NCBI RefSeq assembly: GCF_003049505.1
Contig: NZ_PYWN01000075.1
Span: 1 to 51,909, forward strand
DNA from: Metasolibacillus meyeri
GTDB taxonomy: Bacteria; Bacillota; Bacilli; Bacillales_A; Planococcaceae
Length of the DNA: 51,909 nucleotides
Direction: 5' to 3'
A program made the position numbers and the translations under genes. Each line of letters opens with the position of its first letter. Within the stretch, counting starts at the first letter, position 1. The notes under the pieces were generated by a model. The model did no database searches and was not told the origin of the DNA. It saw nothing but the letters and a program-made list of their open reading frames with translations. Below are positions 7,861-16,192 of the stretch, in pieces.

Positions 7861-9132
7861 ATGAATTTTTTCTTTTGGGCTTTTAGTTTGTTGAATTACT
7901 TGATTGTCTTTGGTTCACTCTTTTATTTATTGCGTATTCGCCCCACGCCAAAAATGCTAGCTATTACTTTATTGTGCAATATAATCATTGCAATCAGCGC
8001 TATTTATTTGGCACCTTTTCAATGGGTGGCATTAATTTTAAGCGTGTTATTAAGCGGCATGTTCTTTTACTATATAACGAAAAAAAGTATCGCCTTTTTG
8101 CACAGCATCATCATATTATTGCTATTAATCCCTGTGGAATATGCAAGTTTATTGCTGGTTAAATCCTTTCATCTGCCGCTTGCCATACATGTTTTGCTCA
8201 TCATTACATTATTTATGTTTGTGCTCTACCTGTATAAAAAATTGATGGATACAATGGCATGTTTGCCGTTAAAAATCGAACTATTGCTTATTTTAATGGC
8301 TACAATGACATTTATTATTTTTTATATTACGGTCTTTATGGACAATCTGTCACTTTCACTGTTTCATTTTAGCCGATTGCTCACCTATTTGATTTTTCTT
8401 TTTGTGATGATTGTCATTGTGCTGCAAACTGTTCGAAAAGAAGCAATACTTGAGCAAAAGGAATTGACGCAACAATCCTTTTATGAATATACAATCCAAC
8501 TAGAGCAAATGAATCGAGAAATTCGCCAAGTACAGCACGACTATTCGAATATATTATTAGCAATACGAGGTTATATAGAGCAGGAAAATATGGAAGGGCT
8601 TAAAAATTATTTCGAGAAAGTGACATCGACCACACAGTCACCATCTATTCATAGCTTACAGCAGCTTGAAAATATTCAATTACCTGAATTAAAAGGGCTT
8701 CTTAGTGCTAAAATTGTTAAAGCTCATCACCTGTCTATTCAGATAAATGTAGAAGTGCCTAATATCATTGAACATTTATTTATTGAATCCATTGTTTTAG
8801 TTCGGCTCATTGGCATTTTATTTGATAATGCGATAGAGGCAAGTGTACAACACCCTACACCTCAAATCGAATTGGCTATTTTAACAATGAGTGCCAATGA
8901 ACAGCTACTGATAATTCGTAACACTACAATACAGAGTTATAATGATATAGCAAAAATTTTTGCGGAAAACTATTCTACGAAAAAGAATAATCAAGGTTTA
9001 GGCTTGTATACTGTACAGCAATTCGTAACACAGCATCGCAATATCCTGCTGAATACATATGTCGAGGGTGAATGGTTTGTCCAAGAAATGCTAATCGAAA
9101 GAGGTGGAGAAGATGCGAATCGCAATATATGA
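7861..9132 (+). CDS. AgrC-like GHKL sensor histidine kinase
   Basis: Membrane-bound sensor kinase. Six or so hydrophobic segments fill residues 1-190, followed by a cytoplasmic linker helix and a GHKL kinase core. The phosphoacceptor is His226 in REIRQVQHDYSN, the N-box contains Asn323 in LFDNAIEAS, and the G-box is QGLGLYTVQ (about 378-386). This layout is shared by AgrC, FsrC and other peptide sensors. It overlaps the downstream LytTR regulator gene by 20 bases. AAGGAGGG is 5 bases before the start ATG. No peptide precursor or AgrB-like protease gene is nearby, so the signal is unknown. Confidence 0.87.
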   Translation: MNFFFWAFSLLNYLIVFGSLFYLLRIRPTPKMLAITLLCNIIIAISAIYLAPFQWVALILSVLLSGMFFYYITKKSIAFLHSIIILLLLIPVEYASLLLVKSFHLPLAIHVLLIITLFMFVLYLYKKLMDTMACLPLKIELLLILMATMTFIIFYITVFMDNLSLSLFHFSRLLTYLIFLFVMIVIVLQTVRKEAILEQKELTQQSFYEYTIQLEQMNREIRQVQHDYSNILLAIRGYIEQENMEGLKNYFEKVTSTTQSPSIHSLQQLENIQLPELKGLLSAKIVKAHHLSIQINVEVPNIIEHLFIESIVLVRLIGILFDNAIEASVQHPTPQIELAILTMSANEQLLIIRNTTIQSYNDIAKIFAENYSTKKNNQGLGLYTVQQFVTQHRNILLNTYVEGEWFVQEMLIERGGEDANRNI

Positions 9133-9823
9133 GGATGACATTTTCTATCAACAGCTCATTGTAGAAACGGTGAAAAATTATGCGTTATTTCAAGCACCTA
9201 GCATTCAGATTGTATCATGCACAAAGCAACCACTAATTGAGGCAGCTGATTGTTACATACTTGATATTGAGCTAAATAGCTGTGTCAATGGCTTAGATAT
9301 CGCACAAACGATACGCCAGCAAGACCCGCTTGCACATATTATCTTCATCACAACATATGCACAGTATTTAACATTAACATTTAAATATAAATTAGCAGCA
9401 CTCGATTTCATCGTAAAGGACTCACCTTCACAAATACAAGCTGACCTTACCGAGGCATTACAAGCTGCCTTCACAAAATATCAACAGCTTGGTGCAATCG
9501 ACCAAACAAAATGGTTTCAAATTAAAACTGGGGAAAAGGTCAAAAATATAGCTATAGAAGATATTTACTTTTTTGAAACGGCTACACAGCCACATAAAAT
9601 TAAGCTCCATGAACGCAATGGTTGCCACTCATTTTACGGCTCTTTAAAGGAACTAGATTTAGGTGATGGTTTTTTCCGCAGTCATAAAAGTTTTTTAGTC
9701 CATTTAAAAAATATGAAGGAAGTAAATTTCAAAAAACGCAAAATCATTATGGAAAATGATAGCTACTGCCCGATTGCCTTCCGCTCACTGACCGCCTTGC
9801 AAAAAGTGTTACAAGAGAACTAA
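9113..9823 (+). CDS. LytTR-family response regulator (AgrA-like)
   Basis: Two-domain regulator paired with the preceding kinase. The receiver domain (about residues 1-125) has acidic residues near the start (YEDD, 6-9), the phosphoacceptor Asp51 in YILDIELN and Lys102 in FIVKDSP. The LytTR DNA-binding domain (about 130-232) has the YFFETATQPHKIKL and FFRSHKSFLVHLKNM signatures. The ATG at 9113 has a GAGGTGG site 5 bases upstream, lying inside the kinase coding sequence; a GTG at 9104 overlaps that site and is rejected. LytTR proteins bind paired direct repeats; I did not find an obvious target pair in the immediate upstream region. Confidence 0.87.
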   Translation: MRIAIYEDDIFYQQLIVETVKNYALFQAPSIQIVSCTKQPLIEAADCYILDIELNSCVNGLDIAQTIRQQDPLAHIIFITTYAQYLTLTFKYKLAALDFIVKDSPSQIQADLTEALQAAFTKYQQLGAIDQTKWFQIKTGEKVKNIAIEDIYFFETATQPHKIKLHERNGCHSFYGSLKELDLGDGFFRSHKSFLVHLKNMKEVNFKKRKIIMENDSYCPIAFRSLTALQKVLQEN

Positions 9824-9824
9824 A

Positions 9825-9880
9825 AAGCCCGAACGATTATGGCATTTCCTTAGAGCATGCCATACATCATTCGGGTTTTA
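9825..9880. terminator. Bidirectional terminator between the response regulator and chemoreceptor
   Basis: A long hairpin: AAGCCCGAACGATTATGGCAT pairs with ATGCCATACATCATTCGGGTTT apart from a few mismatches, flanked by A- and T-tracts. It serves the convergent genes on either side. Confidence 0.85.
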
Positions 9881-9886
9881 TTTTAA

Positions 9887-11659
9887 CTAAAGCTTAAATT
9901 TCGTCACATGTGTATTCAATTCCTCTGATAATTCAGCAAGCTGCTCTGCATTATTCGCAATTTGCTCCACTCGGCCATTTGTCATTTGCATCGTTGCAAC
10001 GGTTTCCTCAATGCCAGCTGTCGTTTGTTCGGTAATCGCTGCAACCTCCTCAATCGACTGTTGAATCACTTGACTATTTTGCGCCATATCCGATAAATTA
10101 TCCGTAATCGAATCTAGATTTGTAACCATCTCCGTTACAGACTGACTAATTTGCTTAAACGTTACGCCTGTATGCTGAATTTGCTCCGCACCTTGCTCTA
10201 CTTCTCGATATCCCTCTTGTAAATAAGACATAACAATTGTGGATTCACTCTGAATATTTAAGACAATCGTTGTAATATGTGCCACAGATTGCGCGACTTG
10301 TTCAGCCAGCTTGCGCACCTCATCAGCTACAACGGCAAAACCTTTACCTTGTTCTCCCGCACGCGCTGCCTCAATTGCCGCATTTAATGCAAGCAAGTTC
10401 GTTTGATCAGCAATATCCTTAATGACCGTTACTAATTGTGTGATTTCCTGTGATTGTATATCGAGCCCCTCTACTTTTTGTAAAGATTGCTGGACGATTT
10501 CATCAATTTTGTGCATTTGCCCAATCGATGCTTGCATTAATTCATTACCGCTATTCGTCAATTGCAATATATTATGTGAGGTGTTGCGTGCCATTTCTCC
10601 ATCTTGATTAATCGTTGTCACTTTTTGTGTAAAGGCATGCATCGTATGGGATAGCTCTGTTGCATGATGTGCCTGTGTTTCAGCACCAGTCGCAATGCCT
10701 AGCATCGTTTCTGAAATTTGATTGCTATTTTCCCGCACTTCATCCGATGCTGATGATAATTGCTGACTCGCTTCATATACTTGCTCAGATGTTTGGATTG
10801 TATTTTGTAAAATATTACGTAAATTTTCTACCATGCGATTCACATGCATACTTAGTTGCCCTATTTCATCTTGTGTCGCCAGTTTCATTTCTTCTTTTGA
10901 TAAATCATTTTCCGCAACATGCTCCACATATGTGGCGATGTTTGTAATATTTTTCGCCAGACGTTTGCTAAATACATATAAAATCATAATAAATACAATG
11001 ATTAATGCTACAATAATCAAAAATTGATTCATTAAGCTACTCGTCAAAGATTTTTTATTTGAATCATACTGTGCTTGTACTAGCTGCTCAATATCATCAA
11101 TATAATTACCTGTACTTACAATATAGCCCCACGGTTCAAATAATGTAGAATACGCACGCTTTTTCACTAGCCCTTCTACTCCTGGCTTCTCCCACATGTA
11201 CTCTGAAAAGCCATTGTTCGTCTTGTTCGTTGCAGCCTCTAAAATATTTTGCATTAAATAGGTGCCTTCTGGGTCTTGAATATTGAGACGGCTTGTCCCC
11301 TCATTTTGTGGTTGCTCTGGATGCGCCACTAATACACCATTTAAATCATCAATCCAAAAATACCCCGCTTCCCCATAGCGCAATTGTTTTACTAATTGCT
11401 GACCAAGTGCCTTTGCATCAGCCTCCGTCATCTCTTTTTGCTGATAACGTTCATAAGCATAATGTAAAACAGCCATCGCATTATCCACTTGTCCTTGAAT
11501 ATTCCTATCATAGGATGTTAGTAGACTTTCTTCATATCCTTGTAACTGCTCATTATTATGCTTTATTGTAAAAATAACATTCACTATACTTATAATACCA
11601 ATTGACAACAAAAATAATAAACCAAAAATTACAAGTAATTTTGTTCTGATTTTTTTCAT
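9887..11659 (-). CDS. Methyl-accepting chemotaxis protein with sCache sensor domain
   Basis: A transmembrane chemoreceptor. An N-terminal helix (about residues 8-29) leads into an extracytoplasmic sCache-type domain (about 35-195) with the hallmark [20 protein letters not shown] and [20 protein letters not shown] stretches. A second membrane helix follows (about 210-230), then a HAMP domain and a long coiled-coil signalling domain. The CheW/CheA-contact hairpin [20 protein letters not shown] is intact. The C-terminus has no pentapeptide tether. Cache sensors of this kind bind small carboxylates or other metabolites; the ligand is not predictable. No chemotaxis genes are adjacent. Confidence 0.9.
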   Translation of the reverse strand: MKKIRTKLLVIFGLLFLLSIGIISIVNVIFTIKHNNEQLQGYEESLLTSYDRNIQGQVDNAMAVLHYAYERYQQKEMTEADAKALGQQLVKQLRYGEAGYFWIDDLNGVLVAHPEQPQNEGTSRLNIQDPEGTYLMQNILEAATNKTNNGFSEYMWEKPGVEGLVKKRAYSTLFEPWGYIVSTGNYIDDIEQLVQAQYDSNKKSLTSSLMNQFLIIVALIIVFIMILYVFSKRLAKNITNIATYVEHVAENDLSKEEMKLATQDEIGQLSMHVNRMVENLRNILQNTIQTSEQVYEASQQLSSASDEVRENSNQISETMLGIATGAETQAHHATELSHTMHAFTQKVTTINQDGEMARNTSHNILQLTNSGNELMQASIGQMHKIDEIVQQSLQKVEGLDIQSQEITQLVTVIKDIADQTNLLALNAAIEAARAGEQGKGFAVVADEVRKLAEQVAQSVAHITTIVLNIQSESTIVMSYLQEGYREVEQGAEQIQHTGVTFKQISQSVTEMVTNLDSITDNLSDMAQNSQVIQQSIEEVAAITEQTTAGIEETVATMQMTNGRVEQIANNAEQLAELSEELNTHVTKFKL

Positions 11660-12029
11660 AGGATTCCCCCCTTGTAAACGCTTTATATATCATTATAGTA
11701 CCATAATAGGTGTTACCAGAGGGCTTTCATAATCAAATATAACGATGTCATATCATTCTTTTTTCCTTAACTTAAGTCAGTACATGTTCTTCTATACGTG
11801 ATGCCCCCCAAAATCCATTAATTACATCATATGAATGCAAGAATACAAGAAAAGTAATTCAATCAGAGGAGAAACAAAAAAACCAACGCAATTACGCCTC
11901 GGCATTATTGATTTTAAATTCAAGCTTTGTCACGAATTCCAGATAAGTTATTACAGCTATAAACAAAAGCTATTGGAAAACATAGGCGCTAACCTAACCT
12001 ACTTTCCCAACAGCTTTTTCGTTTATATT
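11660..12029. other. Gap between chemoreceptor and L25 genes, with L25 terminator
   Basis: No convincing gene. The left part contains upstream signals for the chemoreceptor, including a TATAAT-like box on the minus strand (11692-11697). The right end (about 11968-12024) holds an imperfect hairpin AAAGCTGTTGG...CCAATAGCTTT on the minus strand followed by a T-rich tract, serving as terminator of the L25 gene. A 98-codon plus-strand reading (11835-12131) lacks a ribosome site and runs into L25, so it is not annotated. Confidence 0.5.
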
Positions 12030-12632
12030 CTATTCTTCAACTTCTTCAGTCGCTTCTTCTGTTTCCACTGGTGCCTCTTCCTCAACAGTCGGTGCTGCTA
12101 CAGTGATAAGCACTTCTTCATCGTCATTTAAAATATCGTATGCCTGCTGTGAACGAATATCGCCAACCGTTAATGATGAACCAATTGCTAAATTTGTTAC
12201 GTCTACCTCAATTGCTTCAGGTATCGCGTTTGGTTTTACTTTAATTGTTATTTCACGGATCGGTTGTAACAATAGTCCACCTTCTGCTACACCAACCGAA
12301 TCTCCTGTCGTCGTTACTGGTACACTTACTTCTAAATCCTCTGCCATATTAATTACTTGGAAATCTACGTGCTTCACAAAGCCTTTTAAAGCATCGCGCT
12401 GCACTTCTGATAAAACAGCATTGATCTTTTCACCCTCTAATTCTAGCTGGAAAACGCCATTGCTACCTTGTTCAGATAAGATTTTTGCAAACTTCTTTGC
12501 ATCAATCGAAATTGGTGTAGACTCAACTTGATAGCCATACACTACTCCTGGAATCGCACCTTGTTGACGTAGCTGCGTTAATGCTGAATGCTGTCCCTTC
12601 GTGCGTTTATTTGTAGTTAAAGCTGTACTCAT
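12030..12632 (-). CDS. ctc: 50S ribosomal protein bL25 / general stress protein Ctc
   Basis: A 200-residue bL25 of the long Ctc (TL5) type. The N-terminal 5S rRNA-binding domain comprises about residues 1-95 (KGQHSALTQLRQQGAIPGVVYG is diagnostic) and the C-terminal beta-domain about 96-180 (VPVTTTGDSVGVAEGGLLLQ). An acidic Glu-rich tail ends the protein, as is common in Bacillales. It binds 5S rRNA in the large subunit. In B. subtilis Ctc is induced by general stress. The same is predicted here because a near-perfect sigma-B promoter precedes it. AAAGGGGA lies 8 bases before the ATG. Confidence 0.93.
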   Translation of the reverse strand: MSTALTTNKRTKGQHSALTQLRQQGAIPGVVYGYQVESTPISIDAKKFAKILSEQGSNGVFQLELEGEKINAVLSEVQRDALKGFVKHVDFQVINMAEDLEVSVPVTTTGDSVGVAEGGLLLQPIREITIKVKPNAIPEAIEVDVTNLAIGSSLTVGDIRSQQAYDILNDDEEVLITVAAPTVEEEAPVETEEATEEVEE

Positions 12633-12661
12633 TGTATCTTCCCCTTTCTATGCTATTATAT

Positions 12662-12687
12662 ATACCCAGCATGAATTACTTTTAAAC
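12662..12687 (-). promoter_or_regulatory. Sigma-B promoter of ctc
   Basis: On the minus strand GTTTAA (12682-12687) is followed by exactly 14 bases and then GGGTAT (12662-12667), matching the sigma-B consensus GTTTAA-N14-GGGTAT. A TATAAT overlaps just downstream and could serve housekeeping transcription. The promoter lies about 30-55 bases before the L25 start. Confidence 0.8.
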
Positions 12688-12769
12688 ATAAAGTTACTAC
12701 TTGCTTATTCCTTCTACTATTTGATACGATGAATTTCTGACTTAACAGACGATTGGAGGAATGGATTAC

Positions 12770-14989
12770 ATGCAACATCCTGATTATCAAGACGAGGTAC
12801 AACGGTTAGAACGAACGAAGGCGTATATGCATGATATTTTGTTTGCATCTGAACGAGATTTACAGGCAGCGCAAGAAAATATTCGCTCAGCGATGGCGAA
12901 TCTTGAATACATTGATTCTAGTGATAGTTTTTTGAATATTTTAACGAATGCACGTTTTTTTGAGATGGCTCGCACACAAAAAGAAGGATTAGAGGCGGTT
13001 ATGCAAAAGCCTTATTTTGCACGTATCCATTTCCAACGTACTGGTGAGCAAGAAGAATTTTTATATATTGGTAAAACATCGCTCTTTGATAAGGAAACAA
13101 ATGAGCCAATTATCGTAGATTGGCGCTCACCTGTCGCAAATGTTTACTATGATGGGCGACTTGGTGATATGACCTACCAAGTACGTGAAGAAGAGCATGC
13201 TGGTCATTTATTCGCAAAGCGACAATATAAAATTGAGCAAGGAGAACTGCTCGATTTTCGCGATGTCGACTTAACGACAAATGATGAATTGTTGCAGGAG
13301 GCACTAGCTGGTAAAGCAGATGTCCGCCTAACAGAAATTGTTTCCACTATTCAAAAAGAGCAAAATGAAATTATCCGCGCCCATTTGCGTCAGCCCATTT
13401 TAGTGCAAGGGGCTGCTGGCAGTGGCAAAACGACGATTGCGCTACACCGCATTTCATACTTCCTTTACACAATGGGTGAGTATTTTAAACCCGAACAGCT
13501 TATGATTTTAGCACCAAGCCAATTATTTATCGAATATATTGGCGATGTGTTGCCAGAATTGGGTGTCGATAAAATTTGCCAAACGACATATGCAGATTAT
13601 GTGCAAAATGCGATTGGCATAAAATTAAAGCTCCAAAATCCAAATGAACAATTAGAATATATAATAGAAAATAGTAGTGCTGTACTGCCTGCATTTTCAA
13701 TTCCACAAGTGAAGGGCTCACTCGTATATCGTGATATGATGGAACGCTATGTAAAACGCCATGAAGAACAGCTCGCCTCACTATTTGAAGATGTTTTTAT
13801 AGAAAAATACCGCATTATACGTGGCGCTCATTTACAGAAGCTATTTTTACAGGAGTTCGCTTATATGCCTGTGGAAAAAAGGCTCGAACGTATTAAATTA
13901 GTTATTCAAACAGAGGTAAAGCGCAAAACAACTGCGGTTTTAAATTCATTAAATGTGCGCTACGAGGAAGCTATTGGACGCGCTTTAAATGGGATACGCA
14001 ATGCAGAAAACAGGCGCCGTATCGTTACAAAATATATTGATGAACGCGATGCACGTATTCCTAAAATTAAGCTGCAAACAAAAACGATTACATCGGCTTA
14101 TATGAAGCGCTTTAGCAAATTAAAAATCAAAGCTGCCTACCGCGATATTGTTACAAACCGCCTATTACTGCAGGAGCTTGCGCTCGAATGGACGCTACAG
14201 GAGCAAGAATCGTTTCTAGAGGTACATAAAAAAGAGCGCTGGGCATTTGAGGATTTAGCAGCTCTCTACTATTTACATGCGCGCATTAAAGGGATTGAGG
14301 ATAAGTGGAAAATGCGGGTCGTCTTTATTGATGAAGTACAGGACTATAGCATATTCCAGCTCGCAGCTTTAAAGCTTGGGCTTGAAACGGATATGTTTAC
14401 AATGGTCGGTGATTTAGCACAAGGCATTCATAGTTATCGCTCCGTTACGGAGTGGACGCCTGTGCTTGAATTATTCCCACGTGCAACGTATGCTACATTG
14501 CAAAAAAGCTACCGAACGACAATTGAAATTATGGAGGTAGCCAACAAAGTCTTAGCAAAAATGGACGAGGATTTACCATTAGTTGAGCCAGTTGTTCGAC
14601 ATGGAAAAGAGCCCACATTTATCGAATCTAAAAATTTCGATGCTGCTACCATTGCTAAGCTATATGAAACAATTCAAACGGCGGGTCATCGTTCCATTGC
14701 GCTTATTTGTAAAACCGCGAAGGAAGCGAAGGAATTCGTAGCATTGTTGCAAGCACACGCTATCAATGCCGCCGAGCTCAATGAAAATTCCAGCATTGAC
14801 CAAACGACATTGCTCGTCATTCCTTGCCATTTAGCGAAAGGCCTCGAATTCGATGCGGTCATCATCGCAGCTTTTGATATCGCCTTTTATGACCACGCAA
14901 TCGATCGTAAGCTACTATACGTCGCCTTAACACGTGCGATGCATGAGCTATACTTAGTAGGTCCAGCAAAGGAAACGTTCTTGCTATAG
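12770..14989 (+). CDS. helD: RNA polymerase recycling motor ATPase HelD
   Basis: A 739-residue UvrD-like ATPase of the Gram-positive HelD group, which frees stalled RNA polymerase from nucleic acids. An N-terminal coiled coil (about 1-90) would enter the secondary channel of the polymerase. GAAGSGKT (214-221) is Walker A. A HelD-specific insert rich in basic and helical sequence (about 320-480) precedes Walker B in VVFIDEVQDYS, the MVGDLAQGIHSYR motif III region and the terminal ALTRAMHELYLVG motif VI. The start at 12770 is chosen over 12761 because GGAGG abuts the latter and is about 10 bases from the former. The stop at 14989 immediately meets a convergent small ORF. Confidence 0.92.
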   Translation: MQHPDYQDEVQRLERTKAYMHDILFASERDLQAAQENIRSAMANLEYIDSSDSFLNILTNARFFEMARTQKEGLEAVMQKPYFARIHFQRTGEQEEFLYIGKTSLFDKETNEPIIVDWRSPVANVYYDGRLGDMTYQVREEEHAGHLFAKRQYKIEQGELLDFRDVDLTTNDELLQEALAGKADVRLTEIVSTIQKEQNEIIRAHLRQPILVQGAAGSGKTTIALHRISYFLYTMGEYFKPEQLMILAPSQLFIEYIGDVLPELGVDKICQTTYADYVQNAIGIKLKLQNPNEQLEYIIENSSAVLPAFSIPQVKGSLVYRDMMERYVKRHEEQLASLFEDVFIEKYRIIRGAHLQKLFLQEFAYMPVEKRLERIKLVIQTEVKRKTTAVLNSLNVRYEEAIGRALNGIRNAENRRRIVTKYIDERDARIPKIKLQTKTITSAYMKRFSKLKIKAAYRDIVTNRLLLQELALEWTLQEQESFLEVHKKERWAFEDLAALYYLHARIKGIEDKWKMRVVFIDEVQDYSIFQLAALKLGLETDMFTMVGDLAQGIHSYRSVTEWTPVLELFPRATYATLQKSYRTTIEIMEVANKVLAKMDEDLPLVEPVVRHGKEPTFIESKNFDAATIAKLYETIQTAGHRSIALICKTAKEAKEFVALLQAHAINAAELNENSSIDQTTLLVIPCHLAKGLEFDAVIIAAFDIAFYDHAIDRKLLYVALTRAMHELYLVGPAKETFLL

Positions 14990-15127
14990 CTACTGATCTT
15001 TGCGTGGTGGCACTTTAAAAAACGGCTTTTTTGCAAACCATTTTTGAGAAAATCTCCTACTCAATCTTTGAAAAATAGTCTTTTTATCTGCTTCATTTCG
15101 ATTTCTAGGTAGTGCAGGCATACGCAT
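14990..15127 (-). CDS. Small basic protein (45 aa), unrecognised
   Basis: A short reading frame with a good ribosome site (AAAAGGAG, 8 bases before ATG at 15127). The product begins MRMPALPRNRNEADKK and ends FFKVPPRKDQ. It is strongly basic (about a dozen Arg/Lys residues) and rich in Phe and Trp, with no membrane segment. Its stop codon is adjacent to the HelD stop on the other strand, with no spacing between them. The mRNAs of the two genes must therefore overlap unless termination occurs inside coding sequence. I do not recognise a family. Support is the ribosome site and sensible codon content only. Confidence 0.5.
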   Translation of the reverse strand: MRMPALPRNRNEADKKTIFQRLSRRFSQKWFAKKPFFKVPPRKDQ

Positions 15128-15154
15128 GATGTAATCTCCTTTTCACATAATTAT

Positions 15155-15246
15155 AAGGGGCTGTCCGAAAAGCATTACTTTTCAGACAGCTCTATCTTTC
15201 ATATTAAAAGGAGCCGCCTTAAAATGACCTTTCAGACGACTCCTTT
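15155..15246. terminator. Two hairpin terminators between the small ORF and the GNAT gene
   Basis: GGGCTGTCCGAAAAG pairs with CTTTTCAGACAGCTC (about 15159-15192; G-U tolerant 15-base stem) and is placed to end helD transcription. AAAGGAG (15207-15213) with CTCCTTT (15240-15246), plus internal pairing, lies just after the GNAT stop on the minus strand. Confidence 0.7.
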
Positions 15247-15298
15247 CCTAACACCTTTAGTTTACTATATTTATATGAGAGAAAAGATGAGATTATGC

Positions 15299-16174
15299 TT
15301 ATTTTACATAGACATAATAATCTATTTGCATGGATTTAACAAAGCCTGCCTTTTCATAAATGGAGAGTGCATGCGCATTGTCGATTTCCACATCTAACAA
15401 TACATGCTGCTGTCCACCATCAAAGGCTAACTGTTGTACCCATTTTAATAACGCTGAGCCAATGCCGCGCCCCATATATTGCGGATGTACCGCTAGTGCT
15501 GTCAGCCATTGAGCCTCACCTTCCTCACGCGTTGTCACCGTGCCAACAACTGTATCTTCTATAACTGCTACCCATAAAATATGCTGCTCTGATGTTGTAT
15601 TGTAGGCAATTAAATCTTGGGCCTCTTCAGCAGTATCCCCAAATGCTGCTACAAATGTTTCTACTAACATTTGCTCATCGACTTCTTCATAACCGCGAAT
15701 TGTCATATTTTCAGGTAGCTGACTTGCAGCCTCTGCTTTCCCTTGCAATGTCGCCTCAGAAAAACTATAGCTGTAGCCATTTTTCTTTAAAAATTGTGCA
15801 CCAAACGGTCCTTGCTCTAAAGTTAAGGCGAGCGCACCTTCAGCACCACGGGCGGATAGCCCTTTATACACTTCCTGTAGTAAAGAATGTCCGATTGTTC
15901 GCTTGCGATAGGCTGGCGCTACAAGAATTGACCATTCATAGGTTTGTAACCCCATTATATCTATCGCACTTGCCAAGCCAATTAGCTGCTCGCATTCATC
16001 ATCATAAGCAAGCACACAAAATCCTGACATCTCATAATTTTTTACAGCCTGTAAATTCATAATCAACTCATACTGTACATTATCCACTTGTCCAGCTTCA
16101 GCGCATAAAATACGCATTTCTTCAAATGTTTCCACATCAACAGGAAATGACACTGTAACAGTTGAAAAACTCAT
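15299..16174 (-). CDS. GNAT acetyltransferase with two GNAT domains
   Basis: A 291-residue protein formed by two GCN5-like acetyltransferase folds. The N-terminal copy (about 1-140) has a degenerate acetyl-CoA loop (VAPAYRKRTIGHSLLQEV). The C-terminal copy (about 150-291) keeps the canonical Q/RxxGxG/A loop in VHPQYMGRGIGSALLKW and the late ALSIYEKAGF strand-helix. The C-terminal half is thus the likely active site and the first half may be structural or substrate-binding. It would transfer an acetyl group from acetyl-CoA to an amine; the substrate is unknown. GAGGGG sits 6 bases before the ATG. It lies 18 bases downstream of the ABC exporter operon and could be co-transcribed. Confidence 0.85.
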   Translation of the reverse strand: MSFSTVTVSFPVDVETFEEMRILCAEAGQVDNVQYELIMNLQAVKNYEMSGFCVLAYDDECEQLIGLASAIDIMGLQTYEWSILVAPAYRKRTIGHSLLQEVYKGLSARGAEGALALTLEQGPFGAQFLKKNGYSYSFSEATLQGKAEAASQLPENMTIRGYEEVDEQMLVETFVAAFGDTAEEAQDLIAYNTTSEQHILWVAVIEDTVVGTVTTREEGEAQWLTALAVHPQYMGRGIGSALLKWVQQLAFDGGQQHVLLDVEIDNAHALSIYEKAGFVKSMQIDYYVYVK

Positions 16175-16192
16175 TTCTTTCCCCTCTTTCGT

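Noticed and set aside
11835-12131. 98-codon plus-strand frame between chemoreceptor and L25 genes
   Set aside because: It crosses the L25 terminator and the 3' end of L25 and has a Phe/Tyr-rich shadow composition.
15159-15192. Riboswitch or leader for the GNAT gene
   Set aside because: The hairpin lies downstream of that gene's stop and matches the terminator family seen elsewhere in the window.
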